Shown here in pieces: positions 50,721 through 59,567 of a stretch of DNA of 64,000 nucleotides. Location of the stretch: NCBI GenBank assembly GCA_964645765.1, contig CAZYBE010000001.1:163733-227732 (forward strand). Direction: 5' to 3'. The notes under the pieces are model-generated. The model had not been told where the DNA came from, searched no databases, and saw only the letters and a program-made list of their open reading frames with translations. Each line of letters opens with the position of its first letter. Position 1 is the first letter of the stretch. The translations under genes and the position numbers were made by a program. This stretch comes from CAZGMN01 sp964645765. GTDB taxonomy: Bacteria > Acidobacteriota > Aminicenantia > Aminicenantales > Aminicenantaceae.

Positions 50721-51673
50721 AATGCTTCATTACTGGTGGGGCTGGCTTTATCGGCAGCCACTTGGCTGACTTCTTGATGGAAGAAGATCATATGGTTGTT
50801 ATCTACGACAACTTATCGCTGGGCCGTGAGGATTTTATCCGTCACCATTTTCCCAGCCCAGGGTTCACGTTTGTCAGGGGCGACCTTCTTGATTTTGAGC
50901 ATCTGAAGAAGTCAATGAAGGGCAGTGACATCGTGTTTCACCTCGCCGCTAACTCGGACATTGTCGAGAGTGCAAAACATACAAGGATTGACCTTGAGCA
51001 GGGCACTATTGCTACTTACAACGTGCTTGAGTCAATGCGGTTTAACGACATCAGTAAAATTGTTTTCACTTCCAGCAACGTCGTTTATGGCGAGGCGAGA
51101 AAGCTGCCAATCCCTGAGGATTATGGCCCGTTGTTCCCGATTTCTATGTACGGCGCGAGCAAGCTTGCCTGCGAAGCGCTCATCTCTGCATTCTGCCACA
51201 ATTTCGGCTTTAAGTCTTGGATTTACCGCTTTGCCAACGTTACTGGGCCAAGGGTTACTCATGGCGTTGTGCTTGACTTTTACCGTAAGCTTCAGAAGAA
51301 CGCGCTTGAGTTGGAGGTGCTAGGCAACGGCAAGCAGGCAAAGCCTTACATTGAAGTGCGCGACGCGGTTGATGGCATGCTTTTCGGCTTTAAGCATAGC
51401 GACGAATTGGTGAACTACTTTAACCTGGGCACAGACGGTCTTACATCTGTTACGGTAATTGCACATGAGGTGATTAGAGTGATGGGGCTTAGTAACGTTA
51501 AGCTCAGGTTTGCTGGCGGTGTTAGGGGCTGGCCTGGGGACGTTGCTCGGGTAAGCCTTGACATGAACAAATTGAGGGCTCTTGGCTGGAAGCCGAGATA
51601 CCCCTCTTCAGACGAGGCTTGCATGGTTGGCGTTAAGGCAATAATCCAGGACCTTAAGAAGCGTGACGCATAA
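50717..51673 (+). CDS. UDP-glucose 4-epimerase-like SDR
   Basis: 318 residues. CFITGGAGFIGSHLADFL binds NAD, FTSSNVVYG is the serine region, MYGASK is YxxxK and YRFANVTGPR is typical of GalE-like epimerases, as is VFHLAANSDI. GKQAKPYIEVRDAVDGM fits the substrate-binding part. It likely interconverts hexoses (Glc/Gal or the N-acetyl forms). It is the last gene of the coupled DegT-DegT-SDR run; after it comes a fragment-filled gap. Confidence 0.85.
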   Translation: MKCFITGGAGFIGSHLADFLMEEDHMVVIYDNLSLGREDFIRHHFPSPGFTFVRGDLLDFEHLKKSMKGSDIVFHLAANSDIVESAKHTRIDLEQGTIATYNVLESMRFNDISKIVFTSSNVVYGEARKLPIPEDYGPLFPISMYGASKLACEALISAFCHNFGFKSWIYRFANVTGPRVTHGVVLDFYRKLQKNALELEVLGNGKQAKPYIEVRDAVDGMLFGFKHSDELVNYFNLGTDGLTSVTVIAHEVIRVMGLSNVKLRFAGGVRGWPGDVARVSLDMNKLRALGWKPRYPSSDEACMVGVKAIIQDLKKRDA

Positions 51674-51877
51674 TAATCCGGTTAGCAGAACCTGGCATAG
51701 CAACTACGACCGTAGCAAAATCTCCATCCTTATGCTTAAGGTTAAGAGTATCTATTGGCATGTGATATCTGATCCAGTGGAAGCGGGCGCTAATATCATG
51801 AACTGGATCGAAGGCTTTACAACTCGATGATAGCGACAGCTTAAATGAAGATTTTAGGGTCAACTAATTACGGTAAC

Positions 51878-51946
51878 ATGAAACTTGTGTTGGAGGTGGT
51901 GCGCCGTGCGGTGAGGCAGATTGCGGAGCAGGAGGCGGCGGCATGA
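51878..51946 (+). pseudogene. 3' remnant of an unidentified gene at a recombination boundary
   Basis: A G+C-rich frame of 22 codons (KLVLEVVRRAVRQIAEQEAAA) that ends by an ATGA overlap with the next gene. It looks like the last part of a longer gene whose front has been lost. The 200 bases before it (51674-51877) carry stop-interrupted sequence with no recognisable gene. Confidence 0.4.
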
Positions 51947-53256
51947 AACAAGTCGTCATACTTGCCGGCGGCAAGAGCAAACGCCTGCGCGAACGGCTCG
52001 GTAGTCACCCAAAGCCACTGATCGACATCTGCGGCAAGCCACTGCTCGGGCGGCAGATCGAGCTTGTAAAACGTCACGGTTATACCCATGTGCTGTTGCT
52101 CGTAAACTACGCGGCGCAGCAGATACTCGAGTTTTGTGCCAGTCGGAACAACTGGGGCCTACACATTGACTGCATCGACGATGGGGTGCCGCTAGGTACC
52201 GCCGGAGCCACGCTGGCCGTATTTGCACACTTGGAAGAGGAGTTTCTGGTGCTATACGGCGACACTATGCTAGAAATCGACCTCACACGGTTCCATGCCT
52301 TCCACAGATCAAGGCCAAACGTATCGGCTACCTTGTTCCTGCATCCAAACGACCATCCGCAAGATTCTGATCTAGTAGAAACTGATGACGAGGGACGCAT
52401 TACCGCGTTCCATCCCTACCCGCACAATGCCGGTTGCTACTACCGGAATCTCGTCAATGCAGCACTCTATTACATACGTCGAGCGGCACTAGAATCTTGG
52501 CGTAATTCACCGGGACCGCTCGATTTTTGCAGGGACATTTTCCCGGCCATGCTGAAGCGGGGGCATGTTCTCCGTGGCTATAAAAGCCCGGAGTATATAA
52601 AGGACTGCGGAACACCTGATCGGCTTGATAAGGTTCGTGCTGATTTTGCTGCTGGACGGGTGGCGCGTGCAAGCCTCGACGTGAAACAGCAGGCAATTTT
52701 CCTCGATCGCGACGGAGTTATTAATAGAGAAGTAAACTTATTGCATGATATTTCAAGTTTTGAACTCCTTCCTGGCGCTGCAGAAGCTATTAGGATGATT
52801 AATCAATCGAGTTATTTAGCTATTGTTATCACAAACCAGCCGGTTATAGCCCGCAATCTTTGCTCCGTGGAAACATTAGGAGAAATTCATAAAAAGATGG
52901 AGACGCTTCTCGGTAATGAAAGAGCATATATAGATGGATTGTATTATTGTCCCCACCATCCAGAGAGGGGATTCAAGGGGGAAGTGACAGAGTTGAAGAT
53001 TGAGTGTGACTGTAGGAAACCGAAACCAGGCCTTTTGCTCAAGGCGGCTCAAGAATTCAATATCGATCTTGAAAAATCATATTTCATTGGTGATCGCTAC
53101 GCCGATATAAAGGCTGGAAAAGACGCAGGCGTTAAAACTATCTTGCTTTACACTGGTCATTCTGGAATTGATCAGGCTAAATATAATATTGCAGCGGATT
53201 ATAATTGTGATGCGTTAACAGATGCTGTTGAGAAAATACTGGGCGAGAACAAATGA
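51943..53256 (+). CDS. Fused heptose-1-phosphate guanylyltransferase and heptose-bisphosphate phosphatase (HddC-GmhB)
   Basis: 437 residues. Residues 1-240 form a nucleotidyltransferase: VVILAGGKSKRLRERLGSHPKPLI, VLYGDTMLEIDL and EYIKDCGTPDRLDKV. Residues 249-437 are a GmhB-type HAD phosphatase: AIFLDRDGVINREVN (Asp-x-Asp), VITNQPVIA, the zinc loop CPHHPERG...CDCRKPKPG, and FIGDRYADIKAGK. Together they dephosphorylate heptose 1,7-bisphosphate and activate heptose 1-phosphate as GDP-D-glycero-D-manno-heptose. The coding sequence is visibly G+C-rich in the first domain and A+T-rich in the second, with the change near 52690 at the domain junction. Confidence 0.87.
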   Translation: MKQVVILAGGKSKRLRERLGSHPKPLIDICGKPLLGRQIELVKRHGYTHVLLLVNYAAQQILEFCASRNNWGLHIDCIDDGVPLGTAGATLAVFAHLEEEFLVLYGDTMLEIDLTRFHAFHRSRPNVSATLFLHPNDHPQDSDLVETDDEGRITAFHPYPHNAGCYYRNLVNAALYYIRRAALESWRNSPGPLDFCRDIFPAMLKRGHVLRGYKSPEYIKDCGTPDRLDKVRADFAAGRVARASLDVKQQAIFLDRDGVINREVNLLHDISSFELLPGAAEAIRMINQSSYLAIVITNQPVIARNLCSVETLGEIHKKMETLLGNERAYIDGLYYCPHHPERGFKGEVTELKIECDCRKPKPGLLLKAAQEFNIDLEKSYFIGDRYADIKAGKDAGVKTILLYTGHSGIDQAKYNIAADYNCDALTDAVEKILGENK

Positions 53257-54233
53257 TAATAACTAGAACACCCTTTAGAGTCAGTTTTGCCGGTGGTGGT
53301 AGCGATATACCCGAATACTATTTGGAACATGGCGGTGCTGTATTGAGTGTAACGATAAACAAATATGTGTATTTATCGATGCATCCTTATTTTAACGACA
53401 AAAAGATATTTTTGAAGTATTCTAAAAGCGAGCTGGTGGAGAGCGATTCTCAAATAGAGCATCGAATTATACGAGAAGTATTCAAGCATTACAAAATATG
53501 TGGAGTGGATTTCAGTTCGAGCGCCGACGTACCTGCGGGAACCGGCTTGGGCTCGTCATCAGCCTTTACCGTAGGGTTGATTAACCTTTGTAGCGCATAC
53601 TTAACCAGGGCCATGAGCAAGGAAAATATTGCGGCACTGGCATGTGATGTGGAGATAAACCGACTTCAGGCTCCTATTGGCAAGCAAGATCAGTATGCAA
53701 GCGCAATGGGGGGGCTGAACTTCATTGCATTCAATCGTGATGACTCTGTTACAGTCGAAAAAGTTATCATGGATAGAACCTCCTACAGTAAGCTACAGAA
53801 TAACCTTCTCATGTTTTATCTCGGAGATGCTCGCGCGGTGGCGCCTATCTTAGCGGAACAAAAAGAAAACATGAAAACGCAAAAAGACATGATCAAAAAT
53901 ATTGATAAAATGGTGCAATTAGCCAGTGAGCTTCGATATGAGTTGGAAAATGGAAATGTCGATGAGATGGGCAACATACTCTATAAGGGATGGATGTACA
54001 AAAAAGAGCTTGCGTCAGCAATTAGCAATGAAAAGATTGACTATTATTATAATCTGGCAATAAAAAGTGGTGCATTGGGCGGGAAATTGCTTGGGGCTGG
54101 CGGTGGTGGCTTTTTGCTGTTTTATGTGCCTGAAGAAAAACATCAAATGGTAAAAACTGCGTTGAGCCCAATGAAAGAGTTTCAATTTGAATTTGATAAT
54201 ACGGGAACAACAGTCATTTATTATAACCAATGA
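53253..54233 (+). CDS. hddA: D-glycero-D-manno-heptose 7-phosphate kinase (HddA type)
   Basis: 326 residues of the GHMP fold. TRTPFRVSFAGGGSDIPEYY opens the substrate site, VPAGTGLGSSSAFTVGL is the ATP loop, LQAPIGKQDQYASAMGGLN is typical of HddA and GALGGKLLGAGGGGFLLFY closes it. It phosphorylates C1 of heptose 7-phosphate for the GDP-heptose route. It overlaps both neighbours by four bases, in the order hddC-gmhB, hddA, gmhA. All steps of the GDP-heptose pathway are thus adjacent. Confidence 0.9.
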   Translation: MIITRTPFRVSFAGGGSDIPEYYLEHGGAVLSVTINKYVYLSMHPYFNDKKIFLKYSKSELVESDSQIEHRIIREVFKHYKICGVDFSSSADVPAGTGLGSSSAFTVGLINLCSAYLTRAMSKENIAALACDVEINRLQAPIGKQDQYASAMGGLNFIAFNRDDSVTVEKVIMDRTSYSKLQNNLLMFYLGDARAVAPILAEQKENMKTQKDMIKNIDKMVQLASELRYELENGNVDEMGNILYKGWMYKKELASAISNEKIDYYYNLAIKSGALGGKLLGAGGGGFLLFYVPEEKHQMVKTALSPMKEFQFEFDNTGTTVIYYNQ

Positions 54234-54817
54234 GCCAACAAAGGGATGCCATGGACTTCACAAATAAGATGGATTCATACTTAGACAAGCTCAAGATGGT
54301 TATTGATTGTTTGAGTCGTGAAGAAATTAATTGCTTTGTAAAGCATCTTCTCGATGCATACAATAATTCGTCAAATATTATTATATTTGGTAATGGGGGG
54401 AGTGCATTAACTGCTTCTCATTTTGCTTGTGACTTCAATAAAGGTGTTAGTTATGGTTTAGAAAAAAGATTTCGAGTCATTTGCCTATCAGATAACATCT
54501 CAACAATTATGGCATATTCGAATGATGTTGACTATGACTCTATCTTTGTTGAGCAACTGAAGAATATACTAAATGATAATGACTTAGTGATCGGTATATC
54601 AGGGAGTGGAAATTCTGTTAATGTGTTGCGTGCTATAGAATATGCAAATCATAAACGTAATACGACCTTCGGCATTACAGGATACAATGGAGGAAAACTG
54701 AAACTGTTAGCTAAGTACAGCGTGAATGCTAATATTGATGATATGCAGCTATCTGAAGACATACATATGATACTTGTGCATCTTGTTATGAGAATTATTT
54801 ATGGTGAATTACATTAA
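54230..54817 (+). CDS. gmhA: Phosphoheptose isomerase
   Basis: 195 residues of the SIS fold. FGNGGSALTASHFACDFNKG is the GmhA signature, ISGSGNSVNVLRAIEYA the phosphate loop and DDMQLSEDIHMILVHLVMR the zinc and catalytic C-terminal helix. It converts sedoheptulose 7-phosphate to heptose 7-phosphate, the first step of heptose synthesis. It overlaps hddA by four bases and the next gene by one (TAATG). It could serve both the GDP-heptose and ADP-heptose routes. Confidence 0.92.
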   Translation: MSQQRDAMDFTNKMDSYLDKLKMVIDCLSREEINCFVKHLLDAYNNSSNIIIFGNGGSALTASHFACDFNKGVSYGLEKRFRVICLSDNISTIMAYSNDVDYDSIFVEQLKNILNDNDLVIGISGSGNSVNVLRAIEYANHKRNTTFGITGYNGGKLKLLAKYSVNANIDDMQLSEDIHMILVHLVMRIIYGELH

Positions 54818-55884
54818 TGAATAAAGCAAATCAATGGCAAAACAGTTTGCCTAGAGTAAGCGTTATAATGCCGGTATACAACGGTGAGCAGCATCTGCGG
54901 GAAGCTATAGAAAGTATATTGTCGCAGACATTTACTGATTTTGAATTACTTATCCTGTTTGATCATTCTGCGGATCATAGTCTAGATATCATCCGATCTT
55001 TTGAAGACCAACGGATAAGGTTAGTTGTGAATGAGAACAAGAAAGGGCTCGCCTACATTCTCAACAAAGGGTTAGAGCTATCAACTGGCGAATATATCGC
55101 CCGAATGGATTGTGATGATATCAGTTTCCCGCGCAGATTGGAAAAACAGGTTAGGTTCATGGATGAAAATCCGGATGTCGGGGTATGTGGGACATGGATA
55201 GAGCTTTTTATGGGGGTAAATTACATAAAAAAATATCCTCTCACCCATGAAGCAATAAGGTGCAATCTTCTATTTGAGTGCTCGTTGGCGCACCCTTCCG
55301 TCATGATTCGCAAAGAATCATTTCTCAAGCATGACCTCTTTTATGATGTCAAATATGTTGTTGAAGATTATGAACTTTGGACGCGATGCTCAAATGTAAT
55401 TAGGCTGGCAAATCTTCCAGAAGTGCTTGTGAAATATAGGTGGCATTTCGATCAAGTATCAAAAATCAATGCTGACGCACATGACAGGAGTTCATTTGAA
55501 ATTAGCGCTAAGCATTTATCAGCATTATATAAAATTAACTCTGAAAATGAGGCTTCTATACATAAACTGTTTTTCCCTAACCAGTATATTCCAAGTATTG
55601 ATATGCTAGTTAAAGGACACGAATGGCTGTGTAAACTTAGTTCTGAAAATGCCAAGAAGCACGTTTTTTCTGAGCCTGAATTCAACACGATATTAGCAGA
55701 GAGATGGCTTTTCTCGTGTAAAGAAGCAACATATCTTGGATTTAGAGTGTTTATTCTGTATTGGAGGTCAGCGTTTCGAAAACCTGCTGCTCAATGTTTT
55801 GTTGAAGCAATGAAACTTCTATTAAAATGTCTATTAAGGATTGATCGAAGACAAAAAGCAGGAATTGGTTATGTCAAAGGTTAG
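54817..55884 (+). CDS. Family 2 glycosyltransferase
   Basis: 355 residues of the GT-A fold. VSVIMPVYNGEQHLREAIESI opens the nucleotide-sugar domain, and the DxD metal site lies in ARMDCDDISFPRRL. VEDYELWTRCSN carries the catalytic ED-like motif. The 130-residue helical C-terminus is typical of O-antigen GT2 enzymes. It follows gmhA with a one-base overlap and may transfer the heptose made by the preceding genes; this is inference. It is the last intact gene of the large coupled cluster. Confidence 0.9.
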   Translation: MNKANQWQNSLPRVSVIMPVYNGEQHLREAIESILSQTFTDFELLILFDHSADHSLDIIRSFEDQRIRLVVNENKKGLAYILNKGLELSTGEYIARMDCDDISFPRRLEKQVRFMDENPDVGVCGTWIELFMGVNYIKKYPLTHEAIRCNLLFECSLAHPSVMIRKESFLKHDLFYDVKYVVEDYELWTRCSNVIRLANLPEVLVKYRWHFDQVSKINADAHDRSSFEISAKHLSALYKINSENEASIHKLFFPNQYIPSIDMLVKGHEWLCKLSSENAKKHVFSEPEFNTILAERWLFSCKEATYLGFRVFILYWRSAFRKPAAQCFVEAMKLLLKCLLRIDRRQKAGIGYVKG

Positions 55885-55965
55885 CGGGCTTCCGTAAGGA
55901 CATCGTGAACACTTAGAAGAATCGCCTACACTTCTTCCGAAGTCGATCGGAAGGAGAAGGCGATC

Positions 55966-56025
55966 ATGCAAGAGCGATTTGAATATGAAATCCGGCTCAA
56001 GGCAATTCGAATCTATGAAGAGTGA
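55966..56025 (+). mobile_element. N-terminal transposase fragment in a decayed intergenic region
   Basis: A ribosome-binding AAGGAGAAGG precedes MQERFEYEIRLKAIRIYEE and a stop, the start of an HTH-type transposase OrfA. The remainder of 55885-56349 shows no gene I can support; it looks like insertion-sequence debris. Confidence 0.5.
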
Positions 56026-56349
56026 GGATCTCCCCATTGTTTGGTGCGAAATTCGGCCATTCTACGAGTGCAAGATAATCCACCGAGTTGTCCTACATGC
56101 ATTGGGGATAGCCCGTCCTTGGGCGAATTCATCGGGAGCCGGAGTCCGTCTAGGCTTCTATTCGCCAATCCTGAGCGCAACTTCGGCCGGTTTTCCCGAT
56201 TGAAGACCACCCGTCTCCCCCTGCTCAGAGAAAGATAAGATGATAAACTGCCCGAAAATTTGCAATATCAAAACATAGCATATTGGGTTAGCTTTTGACA
56301 ATTTCTCAGATAAGAGATATTTTCCCGATTAAATGTAAGAGTTTCAACG

Positions 56350-57753
56350 TTGAAATTCCAGAATAAGGTTTTAGGAAGGGTTGCTTTCGCGGTGGTTTCT
56401 CTATGTATTCTCTCGGCAATATTCAGTTGCGTGTCCCGTCCAAAATTAAAGCAAAATGTCTTGATAATTCTTGTTGATGCCCTCCGGAAGGATCACCTGG
56501 GATGCTACGGATATTTTCGGAATACTTCCCCTAACTTGAATTCATTGGCTGCTGAGGGCACCTTATTCTGCAATGCAACTTCTCAGGCTTCGGAAACCCT
56601 TGGATCCATCTCCTCACTTTTTACGGGCAGATATCCAACGGAACACGGATCGCTTTGGGCACAGGCAGACGATAAAACCTTCTTGGGTCCACGATTACAA
56701 TTACCAACCATTGCAGACGTATTGAAAGCACGCGGATATGTCACTGCGGCAATTTCGGCAAGTCCGATTGTTGGCTTTGTAATGAATTTTAACAAAGGAT
56801 TTGACTATTTCGATCAAACCCTTGGCTTGAGTGGATGGCAGGACTTCTCTGCCGCCGATCTATACCAAAAAGTAATCGGTTGGTTAAGTCAATATAAATC
56901 TGAACAGGGCAATTTTTTTCTATATCTTCATTTTATCGACCCTCATAACTTATACCGGCCTCCAAAAGAGTTTATTAAATATGGCGAGCCCAAGGCCGAT
57001 CCAAGAGATCTTGAGATTAATATGCAGATGAATGCGCTTGCAACTAAACAGGGTTGTGTTGGAATAACAGATATGCTGCTAACAGAATATGGTCTTTCTC
57101 GCAAGGACACAGATCGTTTAAGCGACCTGTATGATGGAGAAATTCTTTGTGCAGATCATTATATCGTGGCATTTTTACAGCAACTTAAAATTCGTGGCCT
57201 TTATAACAACACTATCATAATTGTGACTGCGGATCATGGTGAATGTTTTCTTGAACATGGAAATCTCAAACATGGTGGATCTCTATATCAGGAATTGATT
57301 AATGTTCCGCTTATAATACGCATACCGGGTGTTCGAGGCAATAAAACAAATATGCAAATCGTAGAACTCGTTGATATATTGCCAACTCTCTGCGAAGTCC
57401 TAAATCTGAAGCCGCATATCAAATTATCCGGATCAAGTTTTTATAAGTTGTTCAAAAACGACAAATTTGTTAGTGATAAGCTGGGACTTAGTCAAAGTCT
57501 TAGTGCAAAGCTTTATACTCTAAGACGAGGCTCTATGAAACTCATTCTCGGTCCCAATCTTCTAGAGTTGTATGACCTCGAGAAAGATCCTCATGAAATA
57601 ACAAACTTAAAGAATGAGAATCCAGCTGTGCTAAAGAAGCTTCTGAAGATTCTCAATAATATGCTCAAGAAATATCGTTCTACAGGAAAAGGAACAAAAG
57701 TCGCAACAAAGAGCGAATTGGAAATGCTCAGATCTTTAGGTTACATAAAATAA
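56350..57753 (+). CDS. Sulfatase-family hydrolase (alkaline phosphatase superfamily)
   Basis: 467 residues beginning at a TTG at 56350, since no upstream ATG is in frame. An N-terminal hydrophobic segment ending in SAIFSC suggests a lipoprotein or signal anchor, placing the enzyme outside the cytoplasm. VLIILVDALRKDHLGCYGY carries the first metal aspartate and TADHGECFLEHGNLKHG the other metal ligands. The nucleophile region reads ASETLGSISSLFTGRYPTEHG, with no CxPxR, so a formylglycine sulfatase is unlikely; Thr or Ser would act as in phosphodiesterases. It may trim sulfate or phosphate groups of the glycan. Insertion-sequence remnants lie on both sides. Confidence 0.82.
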   Translation: MKFQNKVLGRVAFAVVSLCILSAIFSCVSRPKLKQNVLIILVDALRKDHLGCYGYFRNTSPNLNSLAAEGTLFCNATSQASETLGSISSLFTGRYPTEHGSLWAQADDKTFLGPRLQLPTIADVLKARGYVTAAISASPIVGFVMNFNKGFDYFDQTLGLSGWQDFSAADLYQKVIGWLSQYKSEQGNFFLYLHFIDPHNLYRPPKEFIKYGEPKADPRDLEINMQMNALATKQGCVGITDMLLTEYGLSRKDTDRLSDLYDGEILCADHYIVAFLQQLKIRGLYNNTIIIVTADHGECFLEHGNLKHGGSLYQELINVPLIIRIPGVRGNKTNMQIVELVDILPTLCEVLNLKPHIKLSGSSFYKLFKNDKFVSDKLGLSQSLSAKLYTLRRGSMKLILGPNLLELYDLEKDPHEITNLKNENPAVLKKLLKILNNMLKKYRSTGKGTKVATKSELEMLRSLGYIK

Positions 57754-57847
57754 AGGGATTTGCGTATTCCGAGAGATTCCGGCCGAAGCCGACTACTCTA
57801 CCGAACGAAAGTGGCCACTGATTCCGAGATGAAGGCGGCCGAAATAT

Positions 57848-58004
57848 TGAAGTGGTCCCCAAAAACTGAACAGGGGGAGTAGGTGCATGAAAACCCGCCA
57901 AATCTTCAAAGGAGGTATGGTATAGATGGTCATGATACGAAAGACTCACGATTCGGCCTTCAAGGCCACGGTTACTCTGGCCGCGGTCAAGCGCCATCGG
58001 GCGT
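57848..58004 (+). mobile_element. IS3-like left end and orfA fragment
   Basis: AGTGGTCCCCAAAAACTGAA near 57851 looks like an IS3-type terminal repeat. A GGAGG site is followed by MVMIRKTHDSAFKATVTLAA (from 57926), an IS3 OrfA start (compare RKTYDxAFKAKVALEA), after which the frame joins unrelated transposase sequence. The stretch just before (57765-57845) with GGCCGAAGCCGACTACTCT resembles another element's end, perhaps IS21-type. Confidence 0.6.
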
Positions 58005-58454
58005 ATGATAAAGAAGATCCAAAAGGCCCCGAAACGAGTTGCTGAAATTAAGGGCTCAATCAAACGGCTTAATACTGAGTTCCGGCAGATGCCCCCAAAA
58101 GTACCTGCTTTCCAACTGGGTGACAATCGTGCTCGGGAGATCCTCTATCAAGAGAAAAAGATACTGGTGGATAGTCTAAAACTTTTGACCTACAATGCTG
58201 AGGAATAGCTGCACGATATACTGGCCAGAGAATACAACGATCGTGACTTTCGCCGGGTGTTACTTCTAATCATGAAACAGCCAGGGACCATCCAAAGAAT
58301 CGACGAGGACCTTCTTCTCATCCAGCTCGGTTCTCTCCACAACCCGAGATACCAAAGAGCAGATGAGCATCTCTGTGAACAGATCAATCGAATGGAAGTA
58401 CCTGCATCCAGCGGCCAGGGCATTATGCATTTTGAAGTTAAAGAGACGCTATGA
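58005..58454 (+). pseudogene. C-terminal part of a DDE-type transposase with an in-frame stop
   Basis: The frame IQKAPKRVAEIKGSIKRL, ILYQEKKILVDSLKLLTYNA, then a TAG at 58206-58208, continues in the same frame as LHDILAREYNDRDFRRVLL to HEHLCEQ-like and EVPASSGQGIMHFEV, ending at 58454. The layout (coiled start, KxLVDxLKxxTYNAE, later hydrolase-like end) matches the C-terminal third of large transposases. The front half is missing. Confidence 0.65.
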
Positions 58455-58508
58455 AAATGCTTGATTGGCGAGCAACTTTTTTCCGCCTATGTCACGAGTT
58501 CTGAACTT

Positions 58509-59465
58509 ATGTATTTAAAGCCTTTAGTCAGTGTTATAATCCCGGTTTATGATCGTATTCAATATGTAGGCGAAGCTATTTCCAGCGTGCTGGCCCAGAG
58601 TTATGAGAACCATGAAATAATAGTTGTAGATGATGGCTCACGCGTTGATATTAAAAACTGCCTGGCAGCATACCGGGATAAAGTAAAATTTATTTCACAG
58701 CCGCACAAGGGTCCTTCTGCGGCAAGAAATACAGGTGTTAATGCCGCAGCAGGTAAATATATAGCTTTTCTGGATGACGACGACTTCTTTGAGCCGGATA
58801 AGTTATTAAATCAAGTTAATCTTCTGGAAAACCATCCTGATGCAGGCTTCAGTTATTCCGGATATTTTTTTCTGAAAAAGAACAAAAAAAAATTGATTAT
58901 ACCCAAGGAAAAGGAATTGCCTGAAGAAAGATTTGTTGAATCATATTTTCAGCATATTGATATCACAATGCCTTCTTTGCTCGTACGGCGGGAGTTTTTT
59001 TTGCAGGCAGGTTTGTTTGATGAGAATATTATATATAATGAAGACGTCGATATATGGATGCGCATGGCTATAAAACATCCGGTCAAATATTCACCTTATC
59101 CTTCTGCAAGCGTAAGGTTGCATTCAGAGAGTCTGAGTCATAAAAATCCGCTTATGTTTAAGGGACTTATTGAAATACTTGAATCGTTATTGAAACAAAA
59201 TTCGGAACTTAAAAAGAAGCTCGGCGAGAAAGCTGATAAAAAAATAGCATATCTCTATTATTCGCTGGGGTGGTCTTATCTTGCTCAAAACGAGAAAAGA
59301 AATTCCATGAATAACTTCATGTTATACCGTGCTTTGAAATATAGGAAGCATTCAAAGCTTTGGATGGATGTTCTTATTTATATTCTTGATAGGACCCCGC
59401 ACCTGGCTGTTTCATGGATTTATTCAAGATTGGTTGGTATTAAAAACATTTTTTATGGCTCCTAA
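58509..59465 (+). CDS. Family 2 glycosyltransferase
   Basis: About 318 residues from the ATG at 58509, placed eight residues before the GT2 opening; a TTG at 58461 would add 16 residues. VSVIIPVYDRIQYVGEAI, FLDDDDFFEPDKL (DxD) and NEDVDIWMRMAIKHP (catalytic ED) are clear. The C-terminus is helical, with repeats like a TPR (YLYYSLGWSYLAQNEKRNS). It would add one sugar to the lipid-linked oligosaccharide. Insertion debris lies just upstream and a broken glycosyltransferase just downstream. Confidence 0.87.
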   Translation: MYLKPLVSVIIPVYDRIQYVGEAISSVLAQSYENHEIIVVDDGSRVDIKNCLAAYRDKVKFISQPHKGPSAARNTGVNAAAGKYIAFLDDDDFFEPDKLLNQVNLLENHPDAGFSYSGYFFLKKNKKKLIIPKEKELPEERFVESYFQHIDITMPSLLVRREFFLQAGLFDENIIYNEDVDIWMRMAIKHPVKYSPYPSASVRLHSESLSHKNPLMFKGLIEILESLLKQNSELKKKLGEKADKKIAYLYYSLGWSYLAQNEKRNSMNNFMLYRALKYRKHSKLWMDVLIYILDRTPHLAVSWIYSRLVGIKNIFYGS

Positions 59466-59567
59466 AATCGGTACGGTGTTGGTCAACTGGAATGGGTGTT
59501 ACCACATTTTTACTAAGGCGGTACACTTTTGATTCCCATTTCTGGTACATTATTGCATTCCCGCTGA

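Noticed and set aside
51654..51863. A minus-strand 69-codon frame between the epimerase and the HddC-GmhB gene
   Set aside because: It overlaps the end of the epimerase gene, and its sequence gives no family match. The region looks like recombination debris.
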